DNA from: Populus alba
Taxonomy: Eukaryota; Streptophyta; Magnoliopsida; Malpighiales; Salicaceae
Direction of reading: 5' to 3'
Assembly (NCBI RefSeq): GCF_005239225.2
Contig: NC_133294.1
Location: forward strand, 22,085,631 to 22,149,630
DNA: 64,000 nucleotides
Below, piece by piece: positions 11,475-24,216 of this stretch. The translations under genes and the position numbers were made by a program. Numbering within the stretch: the first letter of the stretch is position 1; the number at the start of each line of letters is the position of its first letter. The notes under the pieces were generated by a model, which was given only the letters and a program-made list of their open reading frames with translations, was not told the DNA's origin and did no database searches.

Positions 11475-14400
11475 ATGAACATCTTCAAGAAGAAAACTTC
11501 TCCTAAAGGTACTGTTTTTTTGGTTGTAAATAAAATGTTTAAAGTGGGTTTTGTTTTAGATTGGTGATTGTGCTGTAAATTTTTGAACTTTTTCAGTTTT
11601 GGTGGAGTAGAGGATGTTTTTTTCCTATTTGGGATTGTGTTACTGTTAAAATGTTAATGATTCTGTTGTTTGCTTTGAGTTTTGGAGTGGAGGGTCAGGG
11701 TTTGATGTGATAGTTTTGAAGCTTAGTTTGCGTGAAATTAATGAAGGATTGTTTGAATCCAACAGAGGCGCTCAGGACTAGCAAGAGAGAGATGGTGGTT
11801 GCTACTAGAGGTATTTGTGGTTGTTTGTCCTTGAAGGATCAAAATATTGATTAATTGTTACCTGGGTCAATTGGTTTAACAGTATAGTTGGAAACTTTCT
11901 GTGTTAAATAGTGGCAAAGCTATTATGGGTTTTTGTTTGTCTTTGATTTCTAGGAATTGAACGTGAAATTGCATCACTTCAACTGGAGGTATGTTGATGT
12001 TGCTTTTTTTGCAATGGTTTTGGTTGGAATTTACTACCAGGTCTTTTTTTTTTTAAATTCTTTTTCTAAATTGTACTTTGCAATGTATTTTTAGGAGAAG
12101 AAATTGGTGGCAGAGATAAAACAAACAGCAAAAACTGGAAATGAGGCAAGTCTATTTATTCTTCGGTGTAGTGGTTAAATGGTTCATGGATGAGAAAAAT
12201 TATAAACATGACCTATTATGATCAGTTATTATCAATCTTGTGCCTTTATGATTTGTTATGAAGCATCATTTGACAACATGGAAAAATTGTCCGCTTTAAG
12301 AAGTTGTGGATGCACCATTGAGGTGAAATGAGATAAAATAATTTTAGAGTTTAGGGAATGAGATGTTTTGTGATAACTTAGACCATTCAGTGAAAATTGC
12401 ACAAGAAATTTGAGTAATCTGTAGTTGCTGCATAAGTGTGTGTTGCATAATGCATGCAAAGGTAACATGGTTTGTTCGAAGTCATAGCTTGGAGCTGTTG
12501 AGGATGTCTTCTTGGATAGCTTCTTGATAATGTAAGACTTTTGCTCGATACTTAGGCTGCTACTAAAATCTTAGCCCGGCAACTTGTTCGACTTCGGCAA
12601 CAAATAACAAATTTGCAGGGGAGTCGTGCCCAAATCAGAGGTGTTGCTACTCATACACAGGTAACTTTCTGTCTGCACAATCTTGTTTGTAAGTTTAGAA
12701 GGATCTGCAGGGTTGTCCTTGTTGTCTGATGTTGATGCCTTGGTCTTTATTTTATGTTCACAGGCGCTGTATGCCAGCACTTCAATTTCCACTGGAATGA
12801 AAGGTGCAACTAAGGCAATGGTGGCTATGAACAAGGTATTAATAGTGATGCAACCACAGTATAATAGTTCTTATTACTAAACCCATACTATTTATGAGAC
12901 AGGTATTCATAGAAAACCATAATTCCATAAACCCATGTCTTATTGGAAGAGACGCTTCAAACTGGAAGTCATTCATACTCCATGTAGTGCTTGATATAGT
13001 ATCATGTTCAGCAGTTACACACCCTTCAATGCACTTAAGTGTTGGCTATGTTTTGTTAGAGATGACGTAGGAGACATTTCATAGTGCAAGTTATGATCTA
13101 TTATTTTCTTCTACTTCATTGACTGAGAGGCATTATAAGCATGAGCCATTTAAACTGTATTGTAGGAGACAATACTGTAACATTTTCAATGGTGCACATG
13201 TCGATTGGCTTGTATGGTGTTGACAGAAAGAGATGTCAAAAATAGCATAAAAATAAAAATGAGAGTATTGGATGACCTAATGTTGTGTTCCGGTGCTGCT
13301 TTGCAGTAAAAAGGTGCACAACAGGGCTGGTTGCTTAGATTACAGCTGTTCATCAAAGTGCTCGCATAATCCATTGAGCTTGTAGTCCTCATTTTGGAGG
13401 CTAATCTCCTGAAATATGTTTAAGCATTCTTTACAGTCGACTGGAGTATATCAATACCTTGTTTTTTTTTACAGCAAATGGCTCCTGCAAAACAAGCTAA
13501 AGTGATCAAAGAGTTCCAGAAGCAGTCAGCACAAATGGATATGACGGTAATCCTATGTTTTGTTTCTACAAGATTTCATTTTTTCCTATAAATTCCTGTG
13601 TATAAGTGGAGTTCCCATACTTCTTCTAGCAATCAAATGATTATTCTTAGATAAAAAAGTTTGGAGGAGACAATGCACCCACAACCACTGTGCCTTTTTT
13701 TTTTTTTTTTTTACTTATCAGGGTGACAATATGTGCAAGATGCCCCCCTATCATCATAATGTCAAATGGATTTCATTTAATGGATAGATTGAACTTTTCT
13801 CTATGACTGATTTTGTTGTATAGAGTGGTACTGGGAGTATCTAATATCTTATTAAACATTTTGCAGATTGAGATGATGTCAGAAGCTATAGATGAGACTT
13901 TAGACAAAGATGAGGCTGAAGAGGAAACAGAGGAGCTCACTAACCAGGTGAAACATCAACAGCAACAATTTAGTTTGTTTTAGTTTTATTCTAAAGACCT
14001 AGTCCATCTCTAATTTAAATAACATCATTTGTAGGTGCTTGATGAGATTGGTGTGGACATTGCATCTCAGGTTTGTTTTGTTGACATTAGTTGTCTCATG
14101 TAATCCTTGGTTGTTATGCATTCTTAATTTCTGGGATGTCTAATCATATGTATGATTCTGAACCTTGTTTTTAACAGTTATCTTCAGCTCCAAAAGGTCG
14201 GATCGCATCAAAGAATGCTCCTCCTAATGCTGTTACAAGGTATGGCGTAGCACTTCACTTTGAAGTAATGTCCATTATTTAATCCATGTTGAATGAAAAA
14301 TGGCTCAAGCAAATTTAATTTATGGCATTGCCTCGTGAGTGAAACTTTCAAGTTGGTGATATCCCCGGCTCACAATTGGTGCCTAAGTAAAAATATACTC

Positions 14401-15278
14401 TCAGCTTTTTTCTGTTTAGTTAAAAGAGACTGAACATGTGAACAAAGGGAGAAGAGAAATCTTTTCATGTTTGCTATATAAGACTAGGACCACACCTAGA
14501 TATTCTGCAAACAAGATAAAAATTGCTAGTTTTGCTATTTTGTTAGACTTGGATAAAATATATACCTGCAAAGTGCAAGCAGCTATGGCAGTGCCTGGCC
14601 TTGATCATTGATGAGTACTGCAACTTGCGTAGAGGTGTAGTCCATGCCAAGCTCGTGTTGGAATATTACAGGGTTCTTGGACTCTAGAATTTCTGTTAGT
14701 CCCTATAATATCATATTGTCCTCTGAGATTTAGACCATGGCGTACTGGGATGGCTAGTAGTGTTGGTGGTGTGATGGTTGGGTGTGAATCATAGGCACAA
14801 TTTGTCGGGTGGTGGATGTGGCACCGGTTTAGATTTTATCATGGAACATTACCACTTTTTAATGGGTAAAGCATATTTAATGGGCCAAGTATCTGAGATA
14901 GAGGAATCTATTGGGATTTGTCTATGCTGAAACCATAAATTTGTTGTATTGAACTTTATTCGGAGACGGGGTTCTGAATGAGTGGTGTGAGAACTGTGAT
15001 GATAAGAGATTTCACCATTGATATTTCCCATCAAAATAACAAGAGCGCAGAGAGTTACTTCGGAACAATACTCTATGGACAATACTTTGAGCCAGCGTCT
15101 GAGCGCATATTCTGCAAACTGAAGTTTTTCCCGTGACAGGAAGCAGATATAAACGAAGTCTTTACTCACCAAAAATTTGTTATACTAACAAACTCTTTTA
15201 TCTGAATTTGTATGCAGTCCTGAATCTACCAATGTTGAGGATCTTGAGAAAAGACTGGCCTCTCTCCGACGCATTTGA
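11475..15278 (+). CDS. VPS2.3: Vacuolar protein sorting-associated protein 2 homolog 3 (ESCRT-III, CHMP2B-like)
   Basis: Eleven exons join in frame to 217 aa: 11475-11508, 11766-11810, 11954-11988, 12095-12145, 12556-12660, 12764-12835, 13475-13546, 13867-13947, 14035-14070, 14178-14239 and 15218-15278. The protein opens MNIFKKKTSPKEALRTSKRE and continues through the basic Snf7 helices (ILARQLVRLRQQITNLQGSR, then MAPAKQAKVIKEFQKQSAQM) to an acidic segment (DKDEAEEETEELTNQVLDEI) and a C-terminal MIM1 motif, EDLEKRLASLRRI. ESCRT-III polymers assemble on endosomal membranes and sever intralumenal vesicles; the MIM1 recruits the VPS4/SKD1 ATPase. Length and motifs match Arabidopsis VPS2.3. The intron at 12146-12555 begins GC rather than GT. 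Intron 10 is about 980 bp with no nested gene that I could recognise. Confidence 0.95.
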
Positions 15279-17150
15279 TCTGGAAAATTTTTAGCAGTGA
15301 TGCTTGGAGCAGAATCTTCATGGGTGTAAATTCTTACAAGAACAGTCAGATGCATGAAATGCAAATTATAGTAGCAGCATTGTCTATGTTATACATATTC
15401 TACTTATGAGAAATACCAGCATACTAGACTTGATATATATGAACAGGAGAAAAGGTATTGCATAGTGAAAGATATTCTGATTTTGTACTTGCATTGTCTA
15501 TGTCTTTTCATTTGGGTCATGGGAGGGTCTAAAATACCCAAAACACCTAAACCGCCTCCGTAGCCTCCTGGTCCTGGAGCAAAAACCCCCTTTTGATCAT
15601 CTTTCAGCTTGCCCTAAAGACATGAAGCTACATAGAAGGGAAGAAAAAGAGATTTTGAGCATCAGGACAACATGCATGATCATCAAAGCTACTTAGCCCT
15701 GTTGCATTCCAAACGGGGATTGGCCAAATACTTCGAAAATAAAAGATATTTTTGTTAGATTTCTTTAGTCAAACTTTAGTTGGTCACTTAATTTAAACAA
15801 AATACTAAATCCAATAATTCCATCGTACAACCCCTTGTGCATCAGCATAATGCTGATGGGGTAAGCAACTTGTTTAACACATCTTGTCATCAGCATATTT
15901 TACGAGTAAAATGCAAGCTGGAAGCCAGAGTAGCTTTATGCACAAAGCAAATTCATTTCGTGCAATTGGCTAAGGAATTCATTCTAACGAGAATCTGTCT
16001 CCGTTCTTGATTGATCCATGAACGAAGAATCAAGTTGATTTATGCATAGAATATAACTCCAAATGGTCCAATCTCCAAGCAACTTCTTCTGTTGCTGAGG
16101 TCAATGGTCCAATCACGATGAGATTTTTGGGATCAGGAGATTTTTGTAGACCTCAAATTCCTTGTCTGGAATCATGATCAGCATGGTTTGACGTTGGACC
16201 AGAAATATGTAAGCATAAATAAACAACGCCAAGATGGCCCTGAAGTTTATGTGCAGCTCAATTTGGGTCCCTCTTGTTAGTGAAATTACACCAACCACCA
16301 TGGATTCTTCCTCCTCGCAGGTCATTAATGGCATGCGGGAAGGACTTGTGCACTTCCCACAATATTTAAAAAAGAAATTGATCGTCATTTGCATAGGATT
16401 CCAGAAGGTGTTAAGCTGGACTTTTGTAAAATCTTTGAATTTAGACCCATGGGATATAAAATATTGATATTCATTTTCTTAACCTGCAAGTCTCTCTCTC
16501 TCTGTTTTTTTTTCTTAATTTGAAGGTCCTTGGATAAATTCTCCATACAAATTCTTAACCATTTTTTGTTTATTGAGATTAAATCTTTTTATACACCAAG
16601 CTAAGTTGTTGTCCATAGCCTATTACAAAACATACTAGAAGTGTTCGCTTTTTCCTGTGGTATATGAGGAGAAATACTCTGGGTTTAAACAATGTATTAA
16701 CTATTTTGTCCTAAAAATCAAAATGTTATTTGTCAATTCATCGAGATGATTTACTAAATTTATGTTTCTTTTATATTGTGAAATTATTTCATCACCCTTG
16801 AAAGCTAAGAAAGTAAGTTTTTTGTCCGGAGGTTGTATTTGCATAGTTAAAAGACAATGATATCCTTAAAAACTTAAAAATTTTGGCTTTGTAGAGGTTT
16901 TTTTTTTTTTTTTTTTTCTATGTATTTTTTCTATAGTAAAATGACATATCTAGTTTTTTATTATAAAAAATTTAAGCCCGGGAAGTGAGGGCGTTTTCAT
17001 CTTTACAACATTTTTTATACAATATTAGGATGCCTTTAAAGGTTTTTTAGTAATTTAAATCAATAAATACTAATAAAATCATATAAAAGGTTGATGCATG
17101 CAACACACAAGTCATCATCCCCCTCCACCAAATGAAAGACGCGTGGTACG
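15279..17150. other. 3' region of VPS2.3 and spacer with a possible small coding relic
   Basis: The first ~150 bp are probably VPS2.3 3' UTR. On the minus strand at about 15490-15630, after a CTTTAG acceptor-like word, the frame reads GKLKDDQKGVFAPGPGGYGG and then GLGVLGILDPPMTQMK; it looks like the end of a glycine-rich protein but no upstream exon is visible. Open frames at 16113-16394 (-) and 16234-16467 (+) overlap each other and match nothing I know. The remainder is AT-rich. Confidence 0.3.
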
Positions 17151-17159
17151 TATTATGAT

Positions 17160-17700
17160 GGGTCTTGAATTTAGTGAGTTAACCTAATTAACTATAGTTT
17201 TTTTGTTCTTTTTTTTAATTAATTTTTTTTTAATTTCATCCTTCAATGTTTGGTTAATTGAGAATTAAATTTCATAATTTGTTTTAATTTTCTTTCTATA
17301 AGGTTATTCCAATCTCATGACCTAGGTCATAGATTTAATAATTTAACCTTGTTGATTTGGGTTATTTTTTTAAACTAGTTTTTTTTTTAATTTCATTTGG
17401 GTTAACTAAGAATTATATTTCATAATTTATTTCACTTTATTTCTGAGAGATTATCTTGGTCCAATGACTCGGGTCAAGGGAGTGGCTGGTTAATCCAAGT
17501 TGACTCGAGTTGTCTTTTTATCTTTTTTTCTAATTGATTTGTTTTTCAGTCTTATAATTCAATATTATGTTGATTCATAATTAGGGACCTTATTTGATTT
17601 AATTTTTTATAGAGTAATCATAGTCTCATAACCCAGCTTACAGATTTTACAGGTTAACCTGATTTGACTTGATTCAGTCCAATATATTTTCGTCTCAATA
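17160..17700 (+). repeat. Degenerate tandem repeat, three units of roughly 150-180 bp
   Basis: Three units carry the same ordered words: TTTTTTAATTTCAT, GGTTAATTGAGAATTAAATT, TCATAATTTG, then a CTCATGACCTAGGTCA-type segment and a TTAACCTTGTTGATTTGGG-type segment. They start near 17215, 17385 and 17545. Divergence is high. I associate this wording with a poplar intergenic repeat family. Confidence 0.45.
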
Positions 17701-17858
17701 TTAAAAAACAATGTCACCTTAAATCTTTTTTCAGTCACATTATGTTTTCATCAAGGTTGTTTTTAGATCCACAAAATCAATAAGAATATATCATACCAAT
17801 GTTCATTCGACTTAATATTTTTTTTCTACTAAAAAAATATATTAAAATACTTGAATAT

Positions 17859-17892
<34 letters not shown>
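17859..17892. repeat. Compound microsatellite (TA)n(TG)n
   Basis: Seven TA units are followed by ten TG units with no interruption. A similar compound TA/TG repeat lies at 44026-44054. Confidence 0.9.
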
Positions 17893-18309
17893 ATCTGCAT
17901 TGTAATGGGGTCAATAATCTAGTATGAATTGTTAGACACCGTGTGATAAATATTATAATTCAAGTATTTTTTTAAATGTTTTTAAAAATATTATTTCACA
18001 CATTTTTTTTAAAAAAATTATTTTTACCATGTGAGCAAACACATTTTGATAATCTCAATCAAATGATTTTTCTTCCTTTACAAATAAAACATGTCATCTA
18101 ATAATGTCATAAATTCGCAAAACCTATGTATATCTCTTGGCATATGGCGTAATCATGAAAGAAAAAAAAACACGTCTATATGGCATATGAACTTTATTAT
18201 TATTATTATTATTTTGGTTTTAAAAATACATAAAAATTAATGTATTTTCAAAAAATACAATATTATTATATAGACAATCTATACTCAGGCGTTGTTGGCA
18301 ACATGGTCC

Positions 18310-18440
18310 AAATAATATTTAATAAAAATTTGATTTTTTTATTATAATATTTTTTAATGATTTTAGATTGTTTAAAAATAAATTTTTAAAAATAAAAATA
18401 TATTATTTTAATATATTTATAAATAAAAAAACAACAACTA
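18310..18440 (-). repeat. Partial copy of the AT-rich dispersed repeat (reverse orientation)
   Basis: Contains TTTTAGATTGTTTAAAAATA, AATTTTTAAAAATAAAAATA and TATTATTTTAATATATTTAT. The TGATATCA core seen in better copies has been lost. Confidence 0.4.
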
Positions 18441-18539
18441 TCATAATAAAAAAAATATTATCCCAGCTGGAAAGTTGACATGTAAAATATTTTGTCCTTT
18501 AAAACAAAAAACAAATCAAAAAATAGGCTAGTTCTATAA

Positions 18540-19019
18540 ATAGAACCAAATTGAGGGACAAGAAGCAGAAAAAACTTTAAGACAGAAATAAAAGGAAGCT
18601 TCTACTCATACCGTTGACAGGTTCTATTTTTATAACAAAATCTTTCACCTTATTTTTCACGGAAATTACAAAAACGCCCTCAATTTCCTACCTTTTTCTT
18701 ACCCGAATCAGAAAATGAAGTCATAATACATTCAATCTTATCTTTCTAAGCCCTCGATTTCATCAATCTATCAAAAAACCCACCTTGGTTTTTCCCTAAA
18801 AAATCGAACTTCTTTCTTTTTTTGAAGGAATTCAGGTTTTTTTTTTTTTACTGCCAATTTTGATCGATATTCTTGTTTTGACGTTGAATTCATGTCTGCC
18901 CTTGAATTTTTTGCTGTTAACTATCATGTTTTGATGTTAAAGTTTGGTTCTTTTTAATGTTTCTGACCTGGGTTTTTGTTTTTTTTTTTTTGTAGAGAGA
19001 AAGAGGGAGAGGGAGAGAG
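18540..19019 (+). promoter_or_regulatory. Promoter-proximal region and 5' leader of LSD1, with a probable leader intron
   Basis: A TATA-like CTATAAATAG lies at about 18533-18542. Downstream sequence is CT-rich leader. A likely leader intron starts at GTTTTTT (18835) after AATTCAG and ends at TTTTGTAG (18995), after which AGAGAAAGAGGG leads into the ATG at 19020. The intron is inferred only from splice words and T-rich composition. Confidence 0.4.
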
Positions 19020-22000
19020 ATGCAGAGCCAGGTGGTGTGTAGAGGGTGTAGAAGTTTATTGTTATATCCAAGTGGAGCTACTAATGTTTGTTGTGCTTTA
19101 TGTAGTACCGTTACCTCTATTCCTGCTCCTGGTATATAATTCAGTTCCCTCTCTCTCTGTTTTGTTTGTTGAACCCTTTAATATTTATGTTTTTATGTGA
19201 ATGCTTTTCGCCTTTATTAATGTTCATGATAGGCGCAATGAATGTTGTTAATTTGGAAGATTTAGGTTTTTGGTTTTTGGTTTTTGTTCTTCTTTCTAAT
19301 TGGTACTGCCAAGTTTAAAAATTTCTTCTGCCTTTTGTTTTAGTGTGTTCTAGGAGATAATTGCTCGAAGAATTGTTGGTGGGAAAGATGGAGGCTGTGG
19401 GTTTTAGATGAATTAGTTGACTTGGGTTGTTTTAGATGAAATTATGGTTGGATTTGATGATTAGCTTTGGAGGTTAGAATTTCATCGAAGTTGTTGCTTT
19501 GGATAAATTTGGAATTTTCTGCATTATGGAATTGAAGTTTAGAAATGGATGAAAAATGCTTCTAGAACTTGTGTTTTTACTGTTAAAAGAGAGTTACCTT
19601 TTGTATTATACTGGATGTCAGTGCCATCTAAGATTAGCCATGGATTTGAAAACAGGAATGCCTTCTTCCGTAGTTCATAACCCTGCTGTTATACACTGAG
19701 TGTTAAAGTTTCATGCTCATTGTCTGGCTTCCATTGCTTATACCGAGTGCCAATTCTGAGCTTTTCTTAAAATGAAGGGACTAGCTTGTTCTTAGACTCT
19801 AATGAGAATATGCATTTGTATCTGACATATAAGTTAGATTGCAGTTCAAAAGGATTTGGTAATTTAAATCATTATAGCCTTCTTCCCTGGTTCTTGATAT
19901 GAACAGACAGCCTTGTTACCTAAATTTGTAGTACTAGTTATAAAAAACAACCAATCCCCCAACATGTCCACATTCTAGATGTTGAAATTGAAATGCTTGT
20001 GGAACCTCCACTCTTTTTTATGAGGATATAAAAATGCTCCAGTTCCGTTTCGTTCTCTTTTGACTTAAATAAAAAAAAGTAAAGAAAAAGAATTCAATAT
20101 GTGGTGGGAATTTCAATTTAGCTTGGATATAATTAAAATATATGGTGATAGGATATTTGAGTCCACTTGCAAACTTGCAGGGATGGACTTGGCTCAACTC
20201 ATATGTCGAGGTTGCAGGACATTGCTAATGTATGCACGGGGGGCAACAACTGTGAGATGCTCCTGCTGCCACATAGTGAACTTTGCACCAGGTATAATAT
20301 AAGCATTGTAAAATTATTTCATACTATTTGACAAATTTGGATTTGCAATTTGCAAGCTTAACTCATCTAATCTGCTCCATAACAACAGAAATAGTCTTGT
20401 GCTGTTTTTCTTTTTATAGTGTAAAGGTTTAGGTTGATAATTTGCTTCCAAGAAGCTTGGATTGCTCTTTTCTTCCATGGACATTTTCTGTGCCTTATCA
20501 AAACATTTCAGATATTCAAGGGGAAAAAAACTAAAAGACAAGAAGTATATAGAACTACCAGCAGGGCACCAATGATCCTAATTAATTTATAGAATGTAGT
20601 GGTGAGAGTGGTATCTTCTTTTTGAGATGAGAATTCATTTCTAAAAGTTCTCACTTTATTGCTTATTACTCTTTTCCATCTCACTTGCTTTCTTTTAGTA
20701 GTTTGTTTGCACTATTTTCCAGGTTCCTTTTTTATTAGGTAATTGCTATTGAATTTTTAAAATTTAAACGTTTGGAAGGATTAGTAGCTGGGGCACTTAT
20801 GGTTACTGGGATTGGTGATATGGATTTATTTTGATACCCAGTTTCCATCAATTTACCTACTGTCAATGAAACTGGAAGTTGTTCCCAGTGGCTTCATTTG
20901 TGTACTTTTTATCATTTAATTTCTAAATTGCATTTATCGATTGTGCTAAGTTTCCTTTATCTTTCTCTTTTGTTTGGTGGTGTGTTCTGATTTGTTTTCT
21001 CTATGTTTTTGTGGTTGTGTGAGTAGGACCTAACCAGGTTGCTCATGTTAACTGTGGGAACTGCCAGACTACACTCATGTATCCGAATGGTGCTCCATCT
21101 GTCAAGTGTGCGGTCTGTCACTATGTTACTAACATTAGTGTAAGTGCATTAACTATATTGAGGCACCAGTATTTACCTTGTAAAATTTGCTGTGGCTGCC
21201 AAAGATTGAAATTATCTTCGGTTTTGGCTCAAGTTTTTTGCTTCTGTTATTTAAATTAATTTCCATCTCATGATATGAACTTCAGTACTTCAAGTAGTAA
21301 TCTGCCTTTGCATTCGTGCATTGGATCAAGATTGTCTCCTGTTAATGTTCGGGCACATACTTTCTCATGAACAATAGTTTATCTAATATTCTGCTGCCTA
21401 CAAATTATGCGAAGATCTTTATGTCTTTCTATCTCTGGATGCATATAATGATCTGTACTGTATGGTTGAAATATTTGAATTCCATCAAGGGATGGATAGT
21501 GGATAACGTTATGTAGTCATTAGGAGTTTGTCTAACATGATTACTGCCTCTCTTTTTAAGGACCGTCTTTACCATCATTAATTTTGCAAATCTCCTCCCC
21601 TCCTTTATACATCCTGCTACTCATTTCTTGGTAGTTATTGCCAAATCACCAACTTTCAGTACAAAGTTAAAGCCTGAAGGTAGATATGTGTATGAACTCA
21701 GAATTTTTTTACTTTTTTTGTTGAGGACACATAATAAGTTGCGAATGAGCTTTCCACATGCCATTGAAATTGATTTATAGCTCCTCTTTTTGACAGTTCT
21801 CTTTGCTATGATAATACGCAGTGTCTTTGAAAAACAAAGTTTGTCCACAGTGACCACCCAACCTGAAACTTCCTCCTTGATCTTTTGATAGTTCTAAGTA
21901 CTTGCTGCTGTGGTTCGCTTTGGGATGTGTTGCAGAGATAATCTTGACATTTTTTTAGTAAATGTGCTTATTGTTTAACAAAATTGTCCTTTTCACTCCC

Positions 22001-22448
22001 TTGTGTTGTATCACGTGTCTTGCAGATGGCTAATGTGAGAGTTCCGCTTCCAGCAAACAGATCTAGTGGTATAGGTGGAACAATGCCGTCTACTTCAACA
22101 GTAAGTAACTGGACTTTTCTTTGCTGGTGGAAAATGCTACAAAAAATCTTGGTTATTTTGTATCTAATGCTTAGTAATTCTGTTATTTCCCTTCTCATAC
22201 CTGTTTTCAATGCCTCATTCTCAGACTCAAACTGTCGTTGTGGAAAACCCTATGTCTGTTGATGAAAGTGGCAAATTGGTATAACTCAACTTGATTACTT
22301 TTCAACTTTTCTTGTTAAAAAAATCTGATTTATTTTTCCCATTCTTTGTTTTCCATTCATTCCTTTGGAGTAGAATATGTGCTGATAAGATTTCTATCCA
22401 TTGCAGGTCAGCAATGTTGTTGTTGGTGTCACTACAGAAAAAAAATAA
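19020..22448 (+). CDS. LSD1: LSD1-type zinc finger protein (LESION SIMULATING DISEASE 1)
   Basis: Six exons give 168 aa: 19020-19131, 20181-20291, 21027-21139, 22026-22100, 22225-22278 and 22407-22448. Three zf-LSD1 fingers follow the CxxCRxxLxYxxGAxxVxCxxC pattern: [16 protein letters not shown]...[20 protein letters not shown]...CSCC and [16 protein letters not shown]...CAVC. The tail has [11 protein letters not shown], then [20 protein letters not shown] and [10 protein letters not shown], the conserved end of LSD1. LSD1 is a plant scaffold and transcription-related protein that restrains superoxide-triggered spreading cell death and binds bZIP10 and metacaspase 1 in Arabidopsis. The product is slightly shorter than Arabidopsis LSD1 because the inter-finger linkers are shorter. 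All splice sites are GT-AG. Confidence 0.95.
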
Positions 22449-23800
22449 TCCGGTGAGATTTTGATATCTTGCTATACTTTTAGTAGGAAATGGCCCAGAT
22501 TCATACTATGTTGTGAAGAAGGATATGAAAATTCGTTATGTATATTTTGTCTAAAATAGCTATGAGCAACATTTGTTCAAAACCATTTTGAATACACGAG
22601 CTGTCAGTGAAATTTGCAGTGTGGATATGTACATTTTGAGGATATGAAGCTTTAGAGGGCATTCTTTCTGTCCCTCTGATTGCTGAACTGAAACATCGTT
22701 ACCTTTGTACTATTATCTGGTTGAGTGAATGTGCTTGTATCTTTCAAAGTGAACTATCATATACTGTATGCAGGGAATGTGCTTATTTGGTACTTCCGGA
22801 ACCCTAGATTCTTGAAGATAAATTCTGTATAATTGAGTGTTCTATCATTAAAATCATGTTTTAACCTTTCCAAATTAGTTGTATCTGCGTTGTGACTTGT
22901 TTCTCATCAAGGCGATGACTTCTTTGCAATAAACAGTTAGACTTTTTTGGGAGTTTAATCATTTATAGAAAATGGATGTATTTCCTTTCAAAAACGAATT
23001 GGGAGGTGCACATTATTGACGCCAAGGCAATTTTTAATAACTTGTGCTAAAAGAAAAGGGAGGAGAAAAGAAATGAGCCATAAGCAAATCTCCATAAAAT
23101 AGTAAAGAGAGATCACTTCCTAAGCTTGAATTTTGTCTTGATTAGAGTTGTGGATTCCTTTTCTCGTCAGATGACAATACAAGTCCAAGCCGGAGAGATT
23201 CCTCATGAAGAGGCTGTCTAGCTTGTGATTAAACTTATATATTAATATTTGAGTGTGTTTAGCATGAAAAGATATTAAATTGATTATTTTTATTTGTATT
23301 TTTAATTAGGGAGGGTGGTTGATGGCTGGACCTATGATACATAGCCCATTTCCTCTTGAAATTTTCTTGATGAATTTATAACTTGGTTAAACTTTGAGAC
23401 CCGACTTGGTTAACTTGAATGAATTTTTAAATATTTTTAATTTAAAATAATATTATTTTAATTATTTTTTAAAATTTTATTTAAAATAAATATCAGAAAT
23501 ATATTATTTTGGAATAGATTCGAGTGGCTCTCTAATCTACAAATTAACTCAAAAACTTACTATCAAAATCGATAAGATGTTAAGCCGAGTCTAATAATTA
23601 TAATGTGGAAGCATCCAAGTCTATTAAGTAAACATAAATATTTTTTATTATTTTTAATTAGAAAATTATTTTAATAATCTAATAAGTGATGACGAAACAT
23701 TTTATATAATTTTTTTATTCTTGCTCAGCTACTCTATAAATTCTAAGAAATTGAACATAAAGCATATATCAAACAATACCATTCTCTTCATTTCTTTCGA
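22449..23800. other. 3' region of LSD1 and AT-rich spacer
   Basis: The first ~400 bp (to about 22860) look like 3' UTR and flank. The rest, from about 23270, is AT-rich with GACCCGACTTGGTTAACTTG-type words at 23395-23420 that belong to the dispersed GACCCGG family. No gene is seen. Confidence 0.4.
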
Positions 23801-23802
23801 GA

Positions 23803-23925
23803 ATGGAACCCAAGTTCTTCACTTGTTTAGCATCCAAAGGCCTTTTTGTTTGTCTGGTTTTCTCTCATGTCAATGGGATTTGTCAGGAGGAGGAATTCTC
23901 CAACACAAACAAGCAATTGGCATGA
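23803..23925 (+). CDS. Possible small secreted peptide or first-exon remnant (40 aa)
   Basis: An ATG opens a 40-codon frame whose N-terminus resembles a signal peptide: MEPKFFTCLASKGLFVCLVF, then SHVNG as a plausible cleavage site, followed by ICQEEEFSNTNKQLA. A TATATAA word lies about 100 bp upstream (23702-23708). There is no known family match and no visible downstream exon. It could be a genuine short peptide gene, the first exon of a lost gene, or chance. Confidence 0.22.
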   Translation: MEPKFFTCLASKGLFVCLVFSHVNGICQEEEFSNTNKQLA

Positions 23926-24127
23926 CAAGATCATGAACCTTACCCTACGTGAAAAAAATCTGATGTTTACTGCAAGGGGAAAAGACTTCAACTTTTCCCA
24001 ACCACCAAAACCAAAATTGTGAACTTTAGTTCGATGGTTAGACAACCCAAGGAAAGTTAGTGGCACACTAAATGTGGCTTTCTAGACTCAACAAAGGGAT
24101 TTGGCCATCCATCTTCCTCTCTTAACC

Positions 24128-24135
24128 TATATATA
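24128..24135 (+). promoter_or_regulatory. TATA box of the CASP-like gene
   Basis: CTATATATAC lies 82 bp upstream of the CASPL start codon and is followed by a CT-rich leader, the usual plant core-promoter arrangement. Confidence 0.5.
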
Positions 24136-24216
24136 CTGCCTGCCTTGTGCTGGTCTGCCATCATCATTACACCGTTCTTCCCTTCTATCCCAGTCTCTCT
24201 CTTGTCTTCTGTCAAC

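Noticed and set aside
16113..16467. Overlapping open frames on both strands
   Set aside because: They overlap each other, show no motif, and have no supporting splice sites or promoter elements.
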